NCBI GenBank assembly: GCA_963082975.1
Contig: OY720344.1
Coordinates: forward strand, 81,332,053 to 81,396,052
Reading direction: 5' to 3'
Source of the DNA: Labia minor
Lineage: Eukaryota; Arthropoda; Insecta; Dermaptera; Spongiphoridae
Length of the DNA: 64,000 nucleotides
The first letter of the stretch is position 1. Every line of letters starts with the position of its first letter. Of the stretch, positions 48,301 to 62,127 are shown piece by piece. Made by a program: the position numbers and the translations under genes. The notes under the pieces were generated by a model, which saw only the letters and a program-made list of their open reading frames with translations, did no database searches and was not told the DNA's origin.

Positions 48301-51300
48301 TTAATTTTTTTATCTAGGTGGATTCTCATAATATTGTACCTTGTTGGGTAGCATCTGACAAATTAGAGTTTGGAGCCTATACTATACGTCCGAAAATAAC
48401 AAAATTGCTCTCTGAATATTTAACAGAATTTCCACCATTGATTAAACATGTTCATAAAAGAATTATTAAATCTGAGGTATTTTGCACTTTTATTTTAATA
48501 ATGATATTGAGTTAATGGTGAATAAATTAAATATCAATGATTGTAAACCAATTTTTTTTCGAATATAAGTAGTCGAATAATAAATCTATTAAATTATTTT
48601 ATATAAATATTTATATTTTTTCTATGTAATAATCTATATTTAAAAATCAATATTTAAATAGATTTTGTAACTCTTTGTCAGTGGCGTACCTAGGGGGTGG
48701 CGGTGGGTGCGGTCCGCACCGGGCGGCACTTATCTTGGGGCGGCATTTTTTATATTTAGTTATAGTTGTAAAAAGCAACTTATTCATTTCATATTTATTT
48801 TTTTTCTTTCTTGAATAATAAATGATTATTATGATTATTATAAGTTTACTATTTGATTTATATAAATTATGATTAAGTATATTATTCCTCGGTGTATGTA
48901 AATGCATTTTAGTGTAAATTTTGAATTCTAATTCCAAGAACAGGATAATCATTTTATTTTATTGTATTCATTAAAATTCGTTGAATTCATAAACGCATCT
49001 TTACGATTTTGTTCGGCAATTTTTCCTAACTAAAATTTTTTGATATCAGTTTATAAATGTCATTTCTTTTGAAAAGTTTATATGGTTATTTTGAAGTGAT
49101 ATACCAATATTTTTTTAAATCATCGATTTTTCTTTTGAAAAGCAGGGCCGGCGGAAGGCGGTCTGCTAGGTTTAAAATTTACTCTATGTATTAATTAATA
49201 TTAATTAAATAACTTAAATATTTATTTATGTGTATTTATTTATAAAAACCACTTTTTGATTGACTTATAATAGAAAGGGCGGCAAACTGGAGATCGCCCC
49301 GGGCGGCAAAAGTTCTAGGTACGCCACTGCTCTTTGTAATGTTTTTAAATATTTTTTTAACTTTAATTAATTTTACGATTTGGAATTCCTTTAAAAGTTA
49401 TCAAGTTTACCAATTATACAGGGTGGTGCAGAGGAAACGCATTTTTTTCAATATTGTATTACTGGGACACAATGGGTTGAAAATAATAAAAACATGTATT
49501 CAATGATTGTTTTTTTAATGCAGTTTTTTGAAATTACATACCATTAGGTATGTAAGGTTAGGTTCGGAAAATAATAACCTTGAGATGAGGGCCTCCTTGC
49601 TGGATACAAATTTGGATCCTTTTCTGAAAATTACGGACGGGTCTCTCCAACATTTCATTCGGCACGGCTTCAATTTCCTGACGAATGAAATTCTTAAGAT
49701 CATCGAGTGTGCGATGCTTGTTGATGTACACTTTTGATTTCAAATTTCCCCACAAAAAGAAGTCACATATCGACAGGTCGGGTGAGCGAGGGGGCCAGTA
49801 AACATCACCAAATCTCGAAATCACATGTCCTGGTAACATTTGTCGAACCACTTCCATGGATGCTCTCGCCGTGTGAGCTGTGGCACCATCCTGCTTAAAC
49901 CAAATGTCTCTCATGTTCACATGACGCCTTTCAAGTTCTGAACGAAGGAAGTTGTTTAACATTTCAACGTAGCGAGCTAATGTAACTGCAATTCCTTCCT
50001 CTTCAAAAAATAGGGTCCAACAATCCCCAACTTTGAAATGCAGCACTACACTGTTACCTTCAAACTGTGCAGAGGTCTTTGGTGTAATTCTTGTGGGTTC
50101 CCCGATGCCCAAAACCGACAGTTTTGAACATTGACGTAACCGTCAAGAAGAAAATGTGCTTCATCACTCATGAAGACTGTAGCATCGGGATCTTCCGTAA
50201 ACGCTCCATAGCGACTGAAACGGCATTGTATGGGCCGTCTGTCAACATTCGTTCAAGGTCAATACCCCCTCCCGTCTTCGCGTACTAGCGGTTCGAAAAA
50301 CATGCGTTTCCTCTGCACCACCCTGTAGTAAAATTATTTTAAGAACAAAAAATAAAATAAAAAAATTGAAAAATGTCCTTATTACCTCCAATAGTTTCAT
50401 TGTTACCCCATTTGAATAATTTACCTGGTTTTCCCGACGCCTCTATTCGAGATACACAAAATAAAGGAAAAATATTTTCATTCATAACTTCTTATATCTC
50501 TTAAATTCTTGGTTTTGAATTTTTTACCTGAATCACACACACACACAATCTAAAATGTCAACACAAAGTCAATAGGCAAAAGGATATACTATATATATAA
50601 AAGAACTCAAGTTGACGATTTTTATCCGAAATAGATTCATATTAATACTCAATTCCTAATTATTGGAATTTAATTGAATAAAAGATAACATTATTCTCTA
50701 GAAAAACATTTTTTTATAGTTTTTTCACAACTAAATAAATTTATTTATTTTCTTTAGAAAATAGACTGGAATGTTTTAAAGAGTTCTCTTAATTCTGACA
50801 CAACTGTGAAACCTGTCAAGTGGGCACACCCAGGAACTTACGCTGGTCTTAAGCAACTGGCAAAATTTTTACATACTACAATTCATGATTATGCTGATAA
50901 ACGCAATAATCCAAATTATTGTGCAACTAGTAGACTTTCTCCTTGGCTCCATTTTGGTATTTAATTAATTATAATTATTTAAAAGAATTAATCAATTTAT
51001 TATGATATTAAAATTAATCTTTAGATGAATCATGAAAAGTTTAATATTATATTTTCATTAATTTAGGATCCATCTCTGCACAACGATGCGCTTTGGAAGC
51101 ACAGGTATTGAAAGCAAAATATAATGAAAGTATTACTTCTTTTCTTGAAGAAATTATAATTCGTCGTGAACTTTCTGATAATTTTTGTTGGTATAACAAA
51201 AATGATTATGATAAATTCCAAGGGGCACACAAATGGGCTCAAACAACATTAAATGAACATAGGTAAATTTACTTACTTAAATTCAAAAATAATATTAAAA

Positions 51301-54300
51301 ATTATTGAAAATACTAACAACTATAAAAAAAATAACTAAAAACATAATTTCATTTGATTTAAAATATTGAAAGGCTGTAGTTAAGAAAATAATTATAGCA
51401 TTTCTTTCTATTATATGAGAACTTAAATCTTAAATTTAATAAAATGTATTGTTATAAATTTTATCATTAAATATTATTATATGAAATACTAGAGCTGCTC
51501 CGAGAGACTTCGGCGCTCTTCACACCTAGACGGGGGCTCCGCCCCCTGTACCCCCGAGTGTCCCTATTCTGAGCTATAACCATTTAACTCCTACCCTGTC
51601 CCATCTCTCTCACGTTCCTTCCTACATTGTCCACCCTGTTCACAATTGGTCTTCCAAACGGACGTTTTCCAATCGAACTCCCCACCAATATATTTTTCCT
51701 CTCCCATTCTAGCCATGTGCCCTGCCGATCCCAGCCTTCTCTATTTTATGACCTATATCTAGAGATGCATAGAGGTCATGCAATTCCTTGTTATGCATTC
51801 TCCGCCTTCCCCGGTGTCCTCAGCTTTCTTTGGCCCATAAATGCTGGAAAGAATCCTATTCTCAAATACTCTGAATCTACTCTCATCTCCCAGGCTTATA
51901 GACCATGCTTCCCACCCATATAATACAACAGAAAAAATAATTGTTTTATATATTTTAATTTTGATCCCCTTTGATAATAATTTCCCGATGGCAACCTCGA
52001 TTTAAATTCTTTGCAAATATTATTCTCTCTGATACTAATTATTTTGTCTTATCACTATTAATTTCAAACCCCATCACGATTCCTGCCTCGATTAATTTTT
52101 TTATGCTACTTTAAATGTTATTAATTTATTTAAAAAAAATACAAAGTAAACAAAATAAAAATAAAATATAAAGAAATAAGCATAACACTAAACTACTATA
52201 AAAATAATATTAAATAAGTTGACCTGTGGCCAGGTCCGAACCGACCGACTGTTTGAAGTAAATTAATTTCCAGCTACAGAAACAATTTCAAATAATTTTA
52301 ATATATCTATTAATGTAATAAAAAACAGATATGGATACATAAATAATAAATATAAACATTTTTAATTTTATTTTATTTATAATATATATACAAGACCAGG
52401 CTGTGACGACATCAATGACTGGAAAACGTCATATAATTTTAAATCAAGAAAAAACTAATAAATATGATTTTTTTCGAGGATAAAACCAATACAAAGTGCA
52501 TGATTCGTGGTGATATATAAAAAAATTTCCTCTTGTGAAATTTGGTGTGAAAATAACCCTTCCCTTCCTATCGTCGATCGCTAATACTACCACTTCCGGT
52601 TTCCGGAATTGCACCAAAGTTGATCAATTCATCCCACTGATGCATTAAGTAAATATACCAAATTTCATCAAAATCGTATGAGCCGTTCAGGCTGTACACA
52701 TCTATACGGAAGAAAAAGCAGATTCACCTACATGGCCTCCCCTCCGAGCCCCTAGTAGGGATTAATTTAATTATTTATTATATTTTAAAGGAACAAATCG
52801 AAAAAATGGATGAAAATTCAAATTGTATATATAGTTTTTTATGTTTATTTATGCACAAAAAATTAATTGACATAATTATTAATTTGATAAAATATTAAAA
52901 TAATAAAAATTAATAATATTGTAAAAAAAATATATAATACTTTAAAAAAAATGTGCCTTTGCGAGTTTCGAAATGAGGGTGTAAAGTCATAAGATGACGC
53001 CCTAGCAAACTTTTTTTTTTATATTTGTTTATTAGCCAGAAACACAAAAGATACATAAATTTTACAATATATAAATATAAATCCCTAAACACATTGGGAT
53101 TAAGTGATGCAATTAACAAAGAGTTAATAGAAGTAAGAAAAAAACATATTTAACAGAATGTTATGATCATGTTTACTACTTATAAATTATTAAATAATTA
53201 TATTTTTATTTTACTTATTCCAATTATATAACTATTGAAAGAGAATCAAATAAATTATTTACAAAAGAAACAAGTACATTCCAATCATATTAGATGAAAG
53301 AAACGTGATAATTTTTTAATTATATATAATATTTTTTAGGAAACTGGCTTTGGGGAAAAAAACCTAAAAATAACATTACAAGAGGGAAAAGATTTATATA
53401 TTTACAGAAGGCAAGGAGATGAAGGGTGGGATAGGAGGAGTGGAAAGATTGAGAGAATTAATAAATTATTACAATATTTTATATTTTAGTATACACTATT
53501 AAATTCTTATATTATAAATTTATTGAAAAGCCCTAATTAGAATTAATTTTCAATCCACCAGTATTTTTTTTTCGTGATATTCTCACTCTTATCTCTTTTT
53601 GAGATTGCACTATTGAAACGCCAGAATCTGTAATGATCTTTTCTATCTAAAAAGTGATCGTAAGTTATGTTTCGGTAAGTACTTTTCCTAAATATATGAT
53701 AAATAATTGGAATTTTGTTTGAGTCCTGGATGTAGCCATTAGCGTCCAAATAGGTGAATGCTTCAGGTGGAATAAAGTCTGAAATTAGGGTTCGCCTAAA
53801 GTACATATCGTTAGGGTATGAAGCCCCGTAGATTAAGCTATTTTCTCGAATGTTAATTATTTTACTAAAGTAGTTGCGGATTAATTTAATTATAAATATG
53901 TCAATTCTGTTTAAATTAGAAAAGTTGTATATTATTTCGTTACTAAAATATTTTTTGTAATCTGATTCAGGGGATCTGTATTTACCCAGACATGCTTTTA
54001 GACAACTCCTTTCAAATTTTCTTATTGATTCCATTACTGAGACTGTTTGATTGAACCAAATGCAAATGCAACATCCGTATGTAATTATTGGCCGAACAAA
54101 TAAACTATAACATAAAATTTTTAATTTTGGGTCTAGATAAGGACAGAAGAATAACTTTTTTAATCCCATGAAAGCTGATCTAGCTTTATCTAATTGGTTT
54201 TTGACATGTTTATTGAATAGAAGACGTTCGTCTAAGTAAACTCCTAAGTATCTGACTAAGCTTTTGTGTGGAATATTTTGTCCGTTAATTTTAATTTGAA

Positions 54301-57300
54301 ATTTTTTCCAATTTAATTTTGTGTTTTGATTACAATTAGCAATTAGGGGCCTAAATAGAATAGTTTCACATTTATTGATATTAATTTTTAATTTCCAAGA
54401 ATGATAAAAAGAAAAGATTTTCCCTACTAAGATTTCAAGATCATGTTGTAGTTGTTTAGACTTTGTGCCCGCAGATAAACGATTAAATCTTCTGCGAAGG
54501 CAATTCCATATTTACCCTTTGTTTCGTTCAGGCCATATGCAGTGAGAATATCGCTAATAATTATGTTGAATAAATTAACGGTTCCCTGTTGTAAACCGTT
54601 TGTGACTTGGCATTGAATAGAAGACATAGTGTCATTGTTAAATGTAACAAAAGATCTTCTTTTTCGATCATATTCCAAATGAATTTAATCAGGTTTTCAT
54701 CGAAACCTTTTGTTATCATTTTGTAAATAAGACCTTCACGCCATACAGTATCAAAGGCCTTTTCAACGTCGATCAGACAAGCTGCAACTACTTCATTATT
54801 ATTTAATGACCAGTAAATATCGGAAGTGAGTTTCGAAATGGCATGTACTGTTGAATGTTTAAAGCGAAACCCGAATTGTGATTCTAGGAGAATATTTAAA
54901 CTTTCCATAGCGGAGACCAGTCTTTTGTTTATCAACACTTCAAGGATTTTACCTACATTAGATAATAGGCTGATCGGATGAAGGTTTGACATAGAGGAGT
55001 GGTCTTTACCTTTTTTTGGGATAGCAATTTCATTGGCTTTTTTCCATTTTTCAGGAAAGTAGCCATTGTTAAGTGCGTTGTTGAAAATAATCGTATATAT
55101 TTTAATAATTTTCTTTGGCAGGCGTTTTAAAGCACAATTAGGTATCTTGTCCGGGCCTGTCGACTTTTTATTATTTAGATGTCTGATAATATATCTGACT
55201 TCATTGAATTGTGTTAAGAATGGGTCTTACTTACTTACTTACTTACTCCTGGGCTCTACAATCCATGGTGGATCTTGGCCTCGTGAACTATCTGCTTCCA
55301 TCTCCTTCGGTCTCGTGCAGTTTCTTCAATTTCCTGAACTCCAAGAGCATGGAGGTCCTTGTTGATGTTATCCCTCCATCTTAGCCGTGGTCGTCCCAAG
55401 GGTCTTTTAGCATTTGGGTTTTGCTCCCAAACACTTTTTATGACCCTTCTATTATCCGCCCGGATTACATGCCCCGCCCATCCCAGCCGTTTTGCTTTGA
55501 TGAGTTGGACAATATCCTCATGATGGTACAGCTCTTGGAGTTCCTTATTCGACCGTATTCTGTACTGCTCCGTTTCGCTGTCCCTTACAGGTCCATAGAT
55601 TGTTCGCAATATTTTTCTTTCGAATCTTCTAAGAGATTCCTCGTCGCATTTCGTCAAGGTCCACGATTCAGAGCCGTACATTATTATGGGTCGGATGATG
55701 GTTCGGTATATTAGGATTTTTGGTGACCTGTGTAGAACCTTTGACCTAAGAATCTCTTTCAAAGCATATACACACTTCCATCCGCTTTGCATTCATTCTT
55801 CTATTTCGTCCTTGGTTCTATTATCATCGGAGATGACCGTTCCAAGATATTTAAACTTATAGATCTTTTCTATTTGTGAATTGCCGATTTGTAAGCTTGA
55901 TGGAGTTCTTACATTGGAGAATCGTTTCATGTGCATATACTTTGTTTTGTCGTTATTGATCATTAGACCAACCTTTTTGGCTTCATCCTCTAGTTTTAGG
56001 TAGGTTCTCATATTGCGTTCTAATCGATCACTAATAAGGTCTATATCATCCGCGTAGGCAAGGATTGTTTCAGTTCCCCGAGGAGTAAATAGTCTAGGAG
56101 TCCTCCCAACTCTTCTTATCACCCATTCCAAAGCGAGATTAAATAGGATTGGTGACAGAGCATCTCCTTGTTTCAGTCCATTCGAAACGTTAAAGTATTC
56201 ACTCAGATGGCCGTCTATTTTTACTCTATAGCCCGATCCGTTCAGACATACTTTCGTTAGTTGTATCAGTTTTGTTGGTATTCCTAATTCCGTCATTATC
56301 CTCCATAGTTGGGTTCGTTGAATACTGTCGTAGGCTTGTTTAAAATCAACGAAAATATGGTGGACCTCCAAGTTATGCTCCCAGCTCTTTTCCATAATCT
56401 GGCGAATGGTAAATATCTGGTCTAATGTCGACCTGCCCTTCCGGAAACCACACTGATAATCACCAATGATATCTTCAGCATACGGAGTGATACGATTCAA
56501 AATAATGTTGGACAATATTTTATAGGAAACGTTATTAAGTGCTATACCGCGATAATTTTCACATAACATTCTGTCTCCCTTCTTGTGGATGGGGACAATA
56601 ACACTTTCTTTCCATTCATCCGGTATCACTTCCCTTTCCCATATTTTTATAAGAAGGGTGTGAATTGCTTGGTGTAATGTCTCACCACCCATCTTTATCA
56701 ATTCTGCAGGAATCGAATCGCTCCCAGGTGATTTATGGCATTTTAGGCGATTTATTGCCATTTTGGTCTCCTCTAAGGTGGGTTCCTCTACAATTATTTC
56801 GTTCGTTGGTACTTCTTGGCCCTCGCCACCATCCCCAGACATAGCTCTGTTAAATAAATTCCTAAAATAATCCTCCCAGGTGTTTAAGATTTCTTTTCTG
56901 TGGGTGATAAGATTACCATCTTTGTTTTTCAAAATGTTTAGAGTTCTTGGTTTGTAACCTCCCTTTACCCCCTTTACATCTTTATAAAACTTTCTGGTGG
57001 TGTTATTCCGATGGTTATCATTTATTTCCATTATCCTTCTTGTTTGTAACTCTCTCTTTTTTTTTCTTATTGTTTTTCTCGCAGTGTTCCTTAGGGTACT
57101 ATATATCGAAACGGACTCTTCACTCGGATTTTGGATCATTATCATCCTAGCCTTATTCTTGCTCTCGATAATATTTCGGCACTCCTCGTCAAACCAATTA
57201 TACTTCTTCCTGGCATTGGTTTGTTTCCCTAAAAGTTTTTCTGCTGTTTGGAGGATTATTGATTTTATTTCCTTCCAGTTTTCGTTCACATCCATATCCT

Positions 57301-60300
57301 CGCTACTAGCACCCAATATTTTTAAATCCTTCTGATATAGAAGACATTTAGATTCATCTTTCAAAAGATCTGTATTCCATCTATCTTCCCTAGCTGATTT
57401 TTGATGGTATTTTGATATGCGCATTCTCACCTTACACATTACCAAGAAATGGTCAGTGTCTCCATCAGCGCCTCTACAGTTTCTAGAGTCATATATGCAA
57501 GATTTATGTTTACCATCCCCAAGTATGTGATCTATTTGATTCCTTGTTACTCCGTCGTTTGACATCCACGTTTGCTTGTGAATTTCCTTGTGAGGAAACA
57601 TTGTGGATTTAACAAACAAGTTGTTGCTTGCGGAGAAGTTAGCCAATCTGAAACCATTATCATTTGTCACGGTATGTAGGCTATGTATACCCACAAACGG
57701 CTGTAGTGATTTCTCTTTTCCTAGTTTGGCATTGAAATCACCCAGCAGAATGACCATGTCATATCCAGGTATTCGGTCGATGATATGTTCTAGTTGGTCG
57801 TAAAAAGAATCTTTTATGTCATCCGTTTTGTCTTCAGTAGGGGCATGAGCGGATATTAAGGTGTAGTTGTAGAACTTTCCCTTCAATCTCAGATGGCAAA
57901 GTCTTTCGTTAATAGGTGTAAAGTTAATGACGTTAGGTAGAATATCTTCCCTTATAACAAACCCAGTGCCAAATTGATGGAGTCCAACATTGTTTCAGCT
58001 ATAGAAAACTATATGTTTGCCTATTTTGATGTTACCGTTTCCTGGCCACCTTATTTCCTGAACTGCTGTGATATCGAGGTTGTATCTATTAATCTCTTCA
58101 ATAGCCTTCGCAGATGCTCCTGGTCTAAACCAGCTCAGAATATTCCAAGTTCCTAATCTCATGTCATTTATTCGTTGCCTTGTCGTTTTCATTGTATCAG
58201 TCCGGATCCGAGGCTTTTGTTCACGTTTTTTAACAAGTGAGTTTTTGCAGAGTAGGGTTGTTAGCCCTACGTCTAACCCTCCTCCTTTTGCAGCCGGGCT
58301 TGGGACCGTCCTTGGCGGAGAATGGGTCTTGTTGTTGGGAAGGAAATGTTGATTTATTGCTATGGGAGAAAGTGGTTATTGTTTTGTTGTTATGAGCGTC
58401 TCTTTCTATTTTTTCCTTGAGTTGGTTAACTTTGGAATTTATTATGTTAGAGAGACCTGGTTTTCCCATGTCTTCGTTTTGTTTATGGGTCAGGGAAAAG
58501 TGGCAGGCTATTATGTTAAGTTTATCTTTTGTGTCAAAAATTTCAAAGTTTCCAGATGAATTTTTGTTTTGTTCATGTATGTTAATATTTGCCATTCTTA
58601 TTAAATCGGAATTGTTTTTGTCAATTTCTATTTTATTGGGGAAAGAGTTTTTATTTTTATTTCTCTAAATAATGAATTTATTTTAGGGAAGGTCTCGAGG
58701 GAGTTATTAACGAAATAGTTTCAATTTTGTCTTTCCAATATTTGTTTATTGCAAGCGAATTTTCTTTGGAAAGTTTTTGCCTCATAAGGGAAAGTAGATG
58801 TTTATGTCTATATATATAGATGTCAAATTATCGCCAGCAGCGCCTCTATGATCTAGCACGGTAACTAAGCTATTTTTAGGTAAATCCACCCCCTGGACAC
58901 ACCTTAGCAATTAGCGGTTTAATAAAAGAAGTCTGACATGCCTTGAGACCTACTGAATATGCATAAAAAATTTCATAAGAATTGGTCCAGCCGTTTCGGA
59001 GGAGTATGATTTCAAAGTTTTGTGACACGAGAATTTTATATATAAGATAAGATAAGATATAGTACCGGGACCCCGATCCTCGGCTCGGTAATTAAGTTAA
59101 AAAAATAATTCATTATTATTGGGTTTGGTTGGTATTATTAATACCTGGTTCACGCTCGACCATTTAAAATATTAGATATACAATTCTTAATTATTTATTA
59201 CAATTATTAAATGTTGCATCATTGCATCAATCTGATTAAAATGAATGGAATTTGGGGTCCTCAATAATAATACCTGATTCACCGAATTCAAATAATAACA
59301 TACAAATAGAAAAGCAGGCGTGTTGATATAAAATATATACCTGGGATACCGAGCTATCGCTCGACCTTTTAACAAATTTATACAATTTATTATTATATAC
59401 TTTAAAAATTTTACAATTTTCAACGAACTTTTAGTTCGTTTATAAAATCTATATATCTGTGTGTCTGTCGTCAAAAATTTTCGATTTTTTAAATTTTGAT
59501 TTTGGATTCAAGTAGAGCTTAAAATGTGTAAATGTAAAGTGGTCTTGGTTTTTTTGGTTGGGAACATGGTCAAATCGACGGTCAAAGTTGAAAATTTCCC
59601 ATATATTATAACTACTGTAATTAGTGTTATTATAATGTAAAATTATAAAGAAAAAAAGTTTAGACATTATTATAGACATTTTCATTCTGTAAATTAAATA
59701 ATTTTATTTCATTTAAATAAATATCTATTTTTAAATATTTTTTCCTCTCTACATTATTTATCTAATTCTCACAATATATTAAGATCATATAAATTGGAAT
59801 TTGTCATTCAAAGAATATGTATATTTGTTTTTGTTTTTTTTTTAATATTGGCCTTTTTAAATTATTTATAAAACACGAAAACATTGAAAATTATATGAAT
59901 AAATAATTTTAAATAATTGATCTCATAATTGGATTTTCATTTTCAATTGACATTTTGAAAATATTTTTGTATTCATAAAACATTAAAAAAAAAAACTTTT
60001 AAAACTAAAATATTTTTAATTTTATATTAAGAATAGATATATATCTCACAGGCGGTGGTTGTGACGTCACATATATACATTTAAATTAAAAAAAAACTAA
60101 TAAAGATGAATTTTTCCAGAGATGTGATCATTAAAACTTAATTTTTCTTTATAAATACTATCTCTGGTGTGAATTTCAAAAAAATCGTTACGAGCGGTTT
60201 TTGAGAACCCAAGTACAAACATACAAACATATATATATATACATACAATTTTTACTAGCATAAGAAGATTAGTTAGATAGATAGATAGATTAGATTAGAT

Positions 60301-61014
60301 TAGATTAGATATACAATTTTAGCTAGCATAATAAGATAAGATAAGATAAGATAAGATGTATTTATAATTTGTCTATCTTCTCTATGTTATATCTAAAAAT
60401 AATTACATTATCTGTAAATGTGTATCTTTTGTTGTTAGACAAGATAAACGTCAATGGACTTATACATTAGAAGATTTACAATCTGCAAATACTCACGAAA
60501 CTTTATGGAATGCTGCACAAAAACAGCTTGCACGGGAAGGTCATTTACATGGTTTTTTAAGAATGTATTGGGCAAAAAAAATTTTAGAATGGTCCGTATC
60601 ACCGGAAGAAGCACTTAAAAATGCTATTTGGCTCAATGATTATTATTCATTGGATGGAAGTGATCCAAATGGATTTGTTGGTAATTTTCCTTTCCTAAAT
60701 ATTTTTATATATTTAATTAAAGTCGATAAGTTTTCAAATTGTCTATAAGTAAATCATTTACACTTAATATTAATTTAAAATTATTAATTATATTTTATTT
60801 TTTTTTACCATTAATATATAATATATAGTTATATGGTTTATTATATGTCTGAGAGATTAAAGACCACTAAGTCATTGCAATCTTTTGATTTTGTTAAAAA
60901 ATGAAACCATTACAAATCGATTCTTCACTTCGCGATAAAATGAATTTCATAAAATTCCTGCAAACCATTTTCAAATAAAATACCTGTCCTATATTGCTAG
61001 TACATAATATATTA

Positions 61015-61056
<42 letters not shown>

Positions 61057-62094
61057 GGTTGTCAAATATCTCACTTCCGCTTTTTTGCTCTTTATTCAAT
61101 GCTTTATAAAAAGTGTTACAGTGATCGGATTTAGTTAAAATATTCACCGTTTTGTTCGATAATCTGTTTCCATCTAGACAGCAACTTCATAATACCCCCC
61201 TCGTAGAAACCCCCCTTCTTATTTGCGAAGAACACGGACTGCCACTTTTCACAAGCCTCTTTTGAGTCTAACTTTACACCACCAAGGGCGTTTTCTATGG
61301 ACAGGAATAGGTGGTAATCACTTGGCGCTATGTCCGGGCTATATGTGGTAGATGCGATAAAATCTCCCACCCGAGCTCCCGTAGCTTCTGACGAGGTGTG
61401 TGGTCTGGCGTTGTCCTGGTGGAACACTACACCCTTCCTGTTCTGGACGCTTCTAGTCGATCGCCTGCTTCAAGCGTTCCAGTCATTCGCAGTAGATGGT
61501 AGAATTAAGCGATAGGCCATATGGGAGCAGCTCATAGTGGATGATTCCCTTCCAATCCCACCAAACACACAGCAAAACCATGGTGTCGTTTTCACCGGCT
61601 CTGAATCGTCAAAACCATTCTTTCGCGGTTCGAAGTGATAGAGTGCCATCCCCCAAAACACCATTAATCTCACGGAAGGTTTCTCTAGCGGATTTGCCTT
61701 TAACGAAGGAAAACTAAAATATCGCGAATTTCCGCGTTAGTGAACTCGTCTATAACTGTCGAACGCAATATCTAAACTAATCATGCATAGCTTCATTTTG
61801 TAGGTTATGTCAAGACCTTTCAAATGATGTATAGTATTGCCAGATACGAGCTCTGTAGCGCTTTGTACATAGCCGCGAAAAAGGCGGAAGGGAGATATTT
61901 GACAACCTATTATATGTTATAAAGAAACCCTAAAATAACTATTTAATATCTTTGATTTTTTACTATCTCGAAAGAGATAGTATTGCGATCACGAAAATTT
62001 TCGATGTTGAGATTTTGATGTTTTTATACGTTTTGAAGATTCCTGAATCATTTTCACTAAGGTTGAGAAAAATGTCTGTATATGTGTGTGTGTA

Positions 62095-62127
<33 letters not shown>

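Noticed and set aside
49515-49737. Overlapping short frames on both strands at the left end of the DD41D element
   Set aside because: They overlap the transposase C-terminus in other frames and have no independent support.
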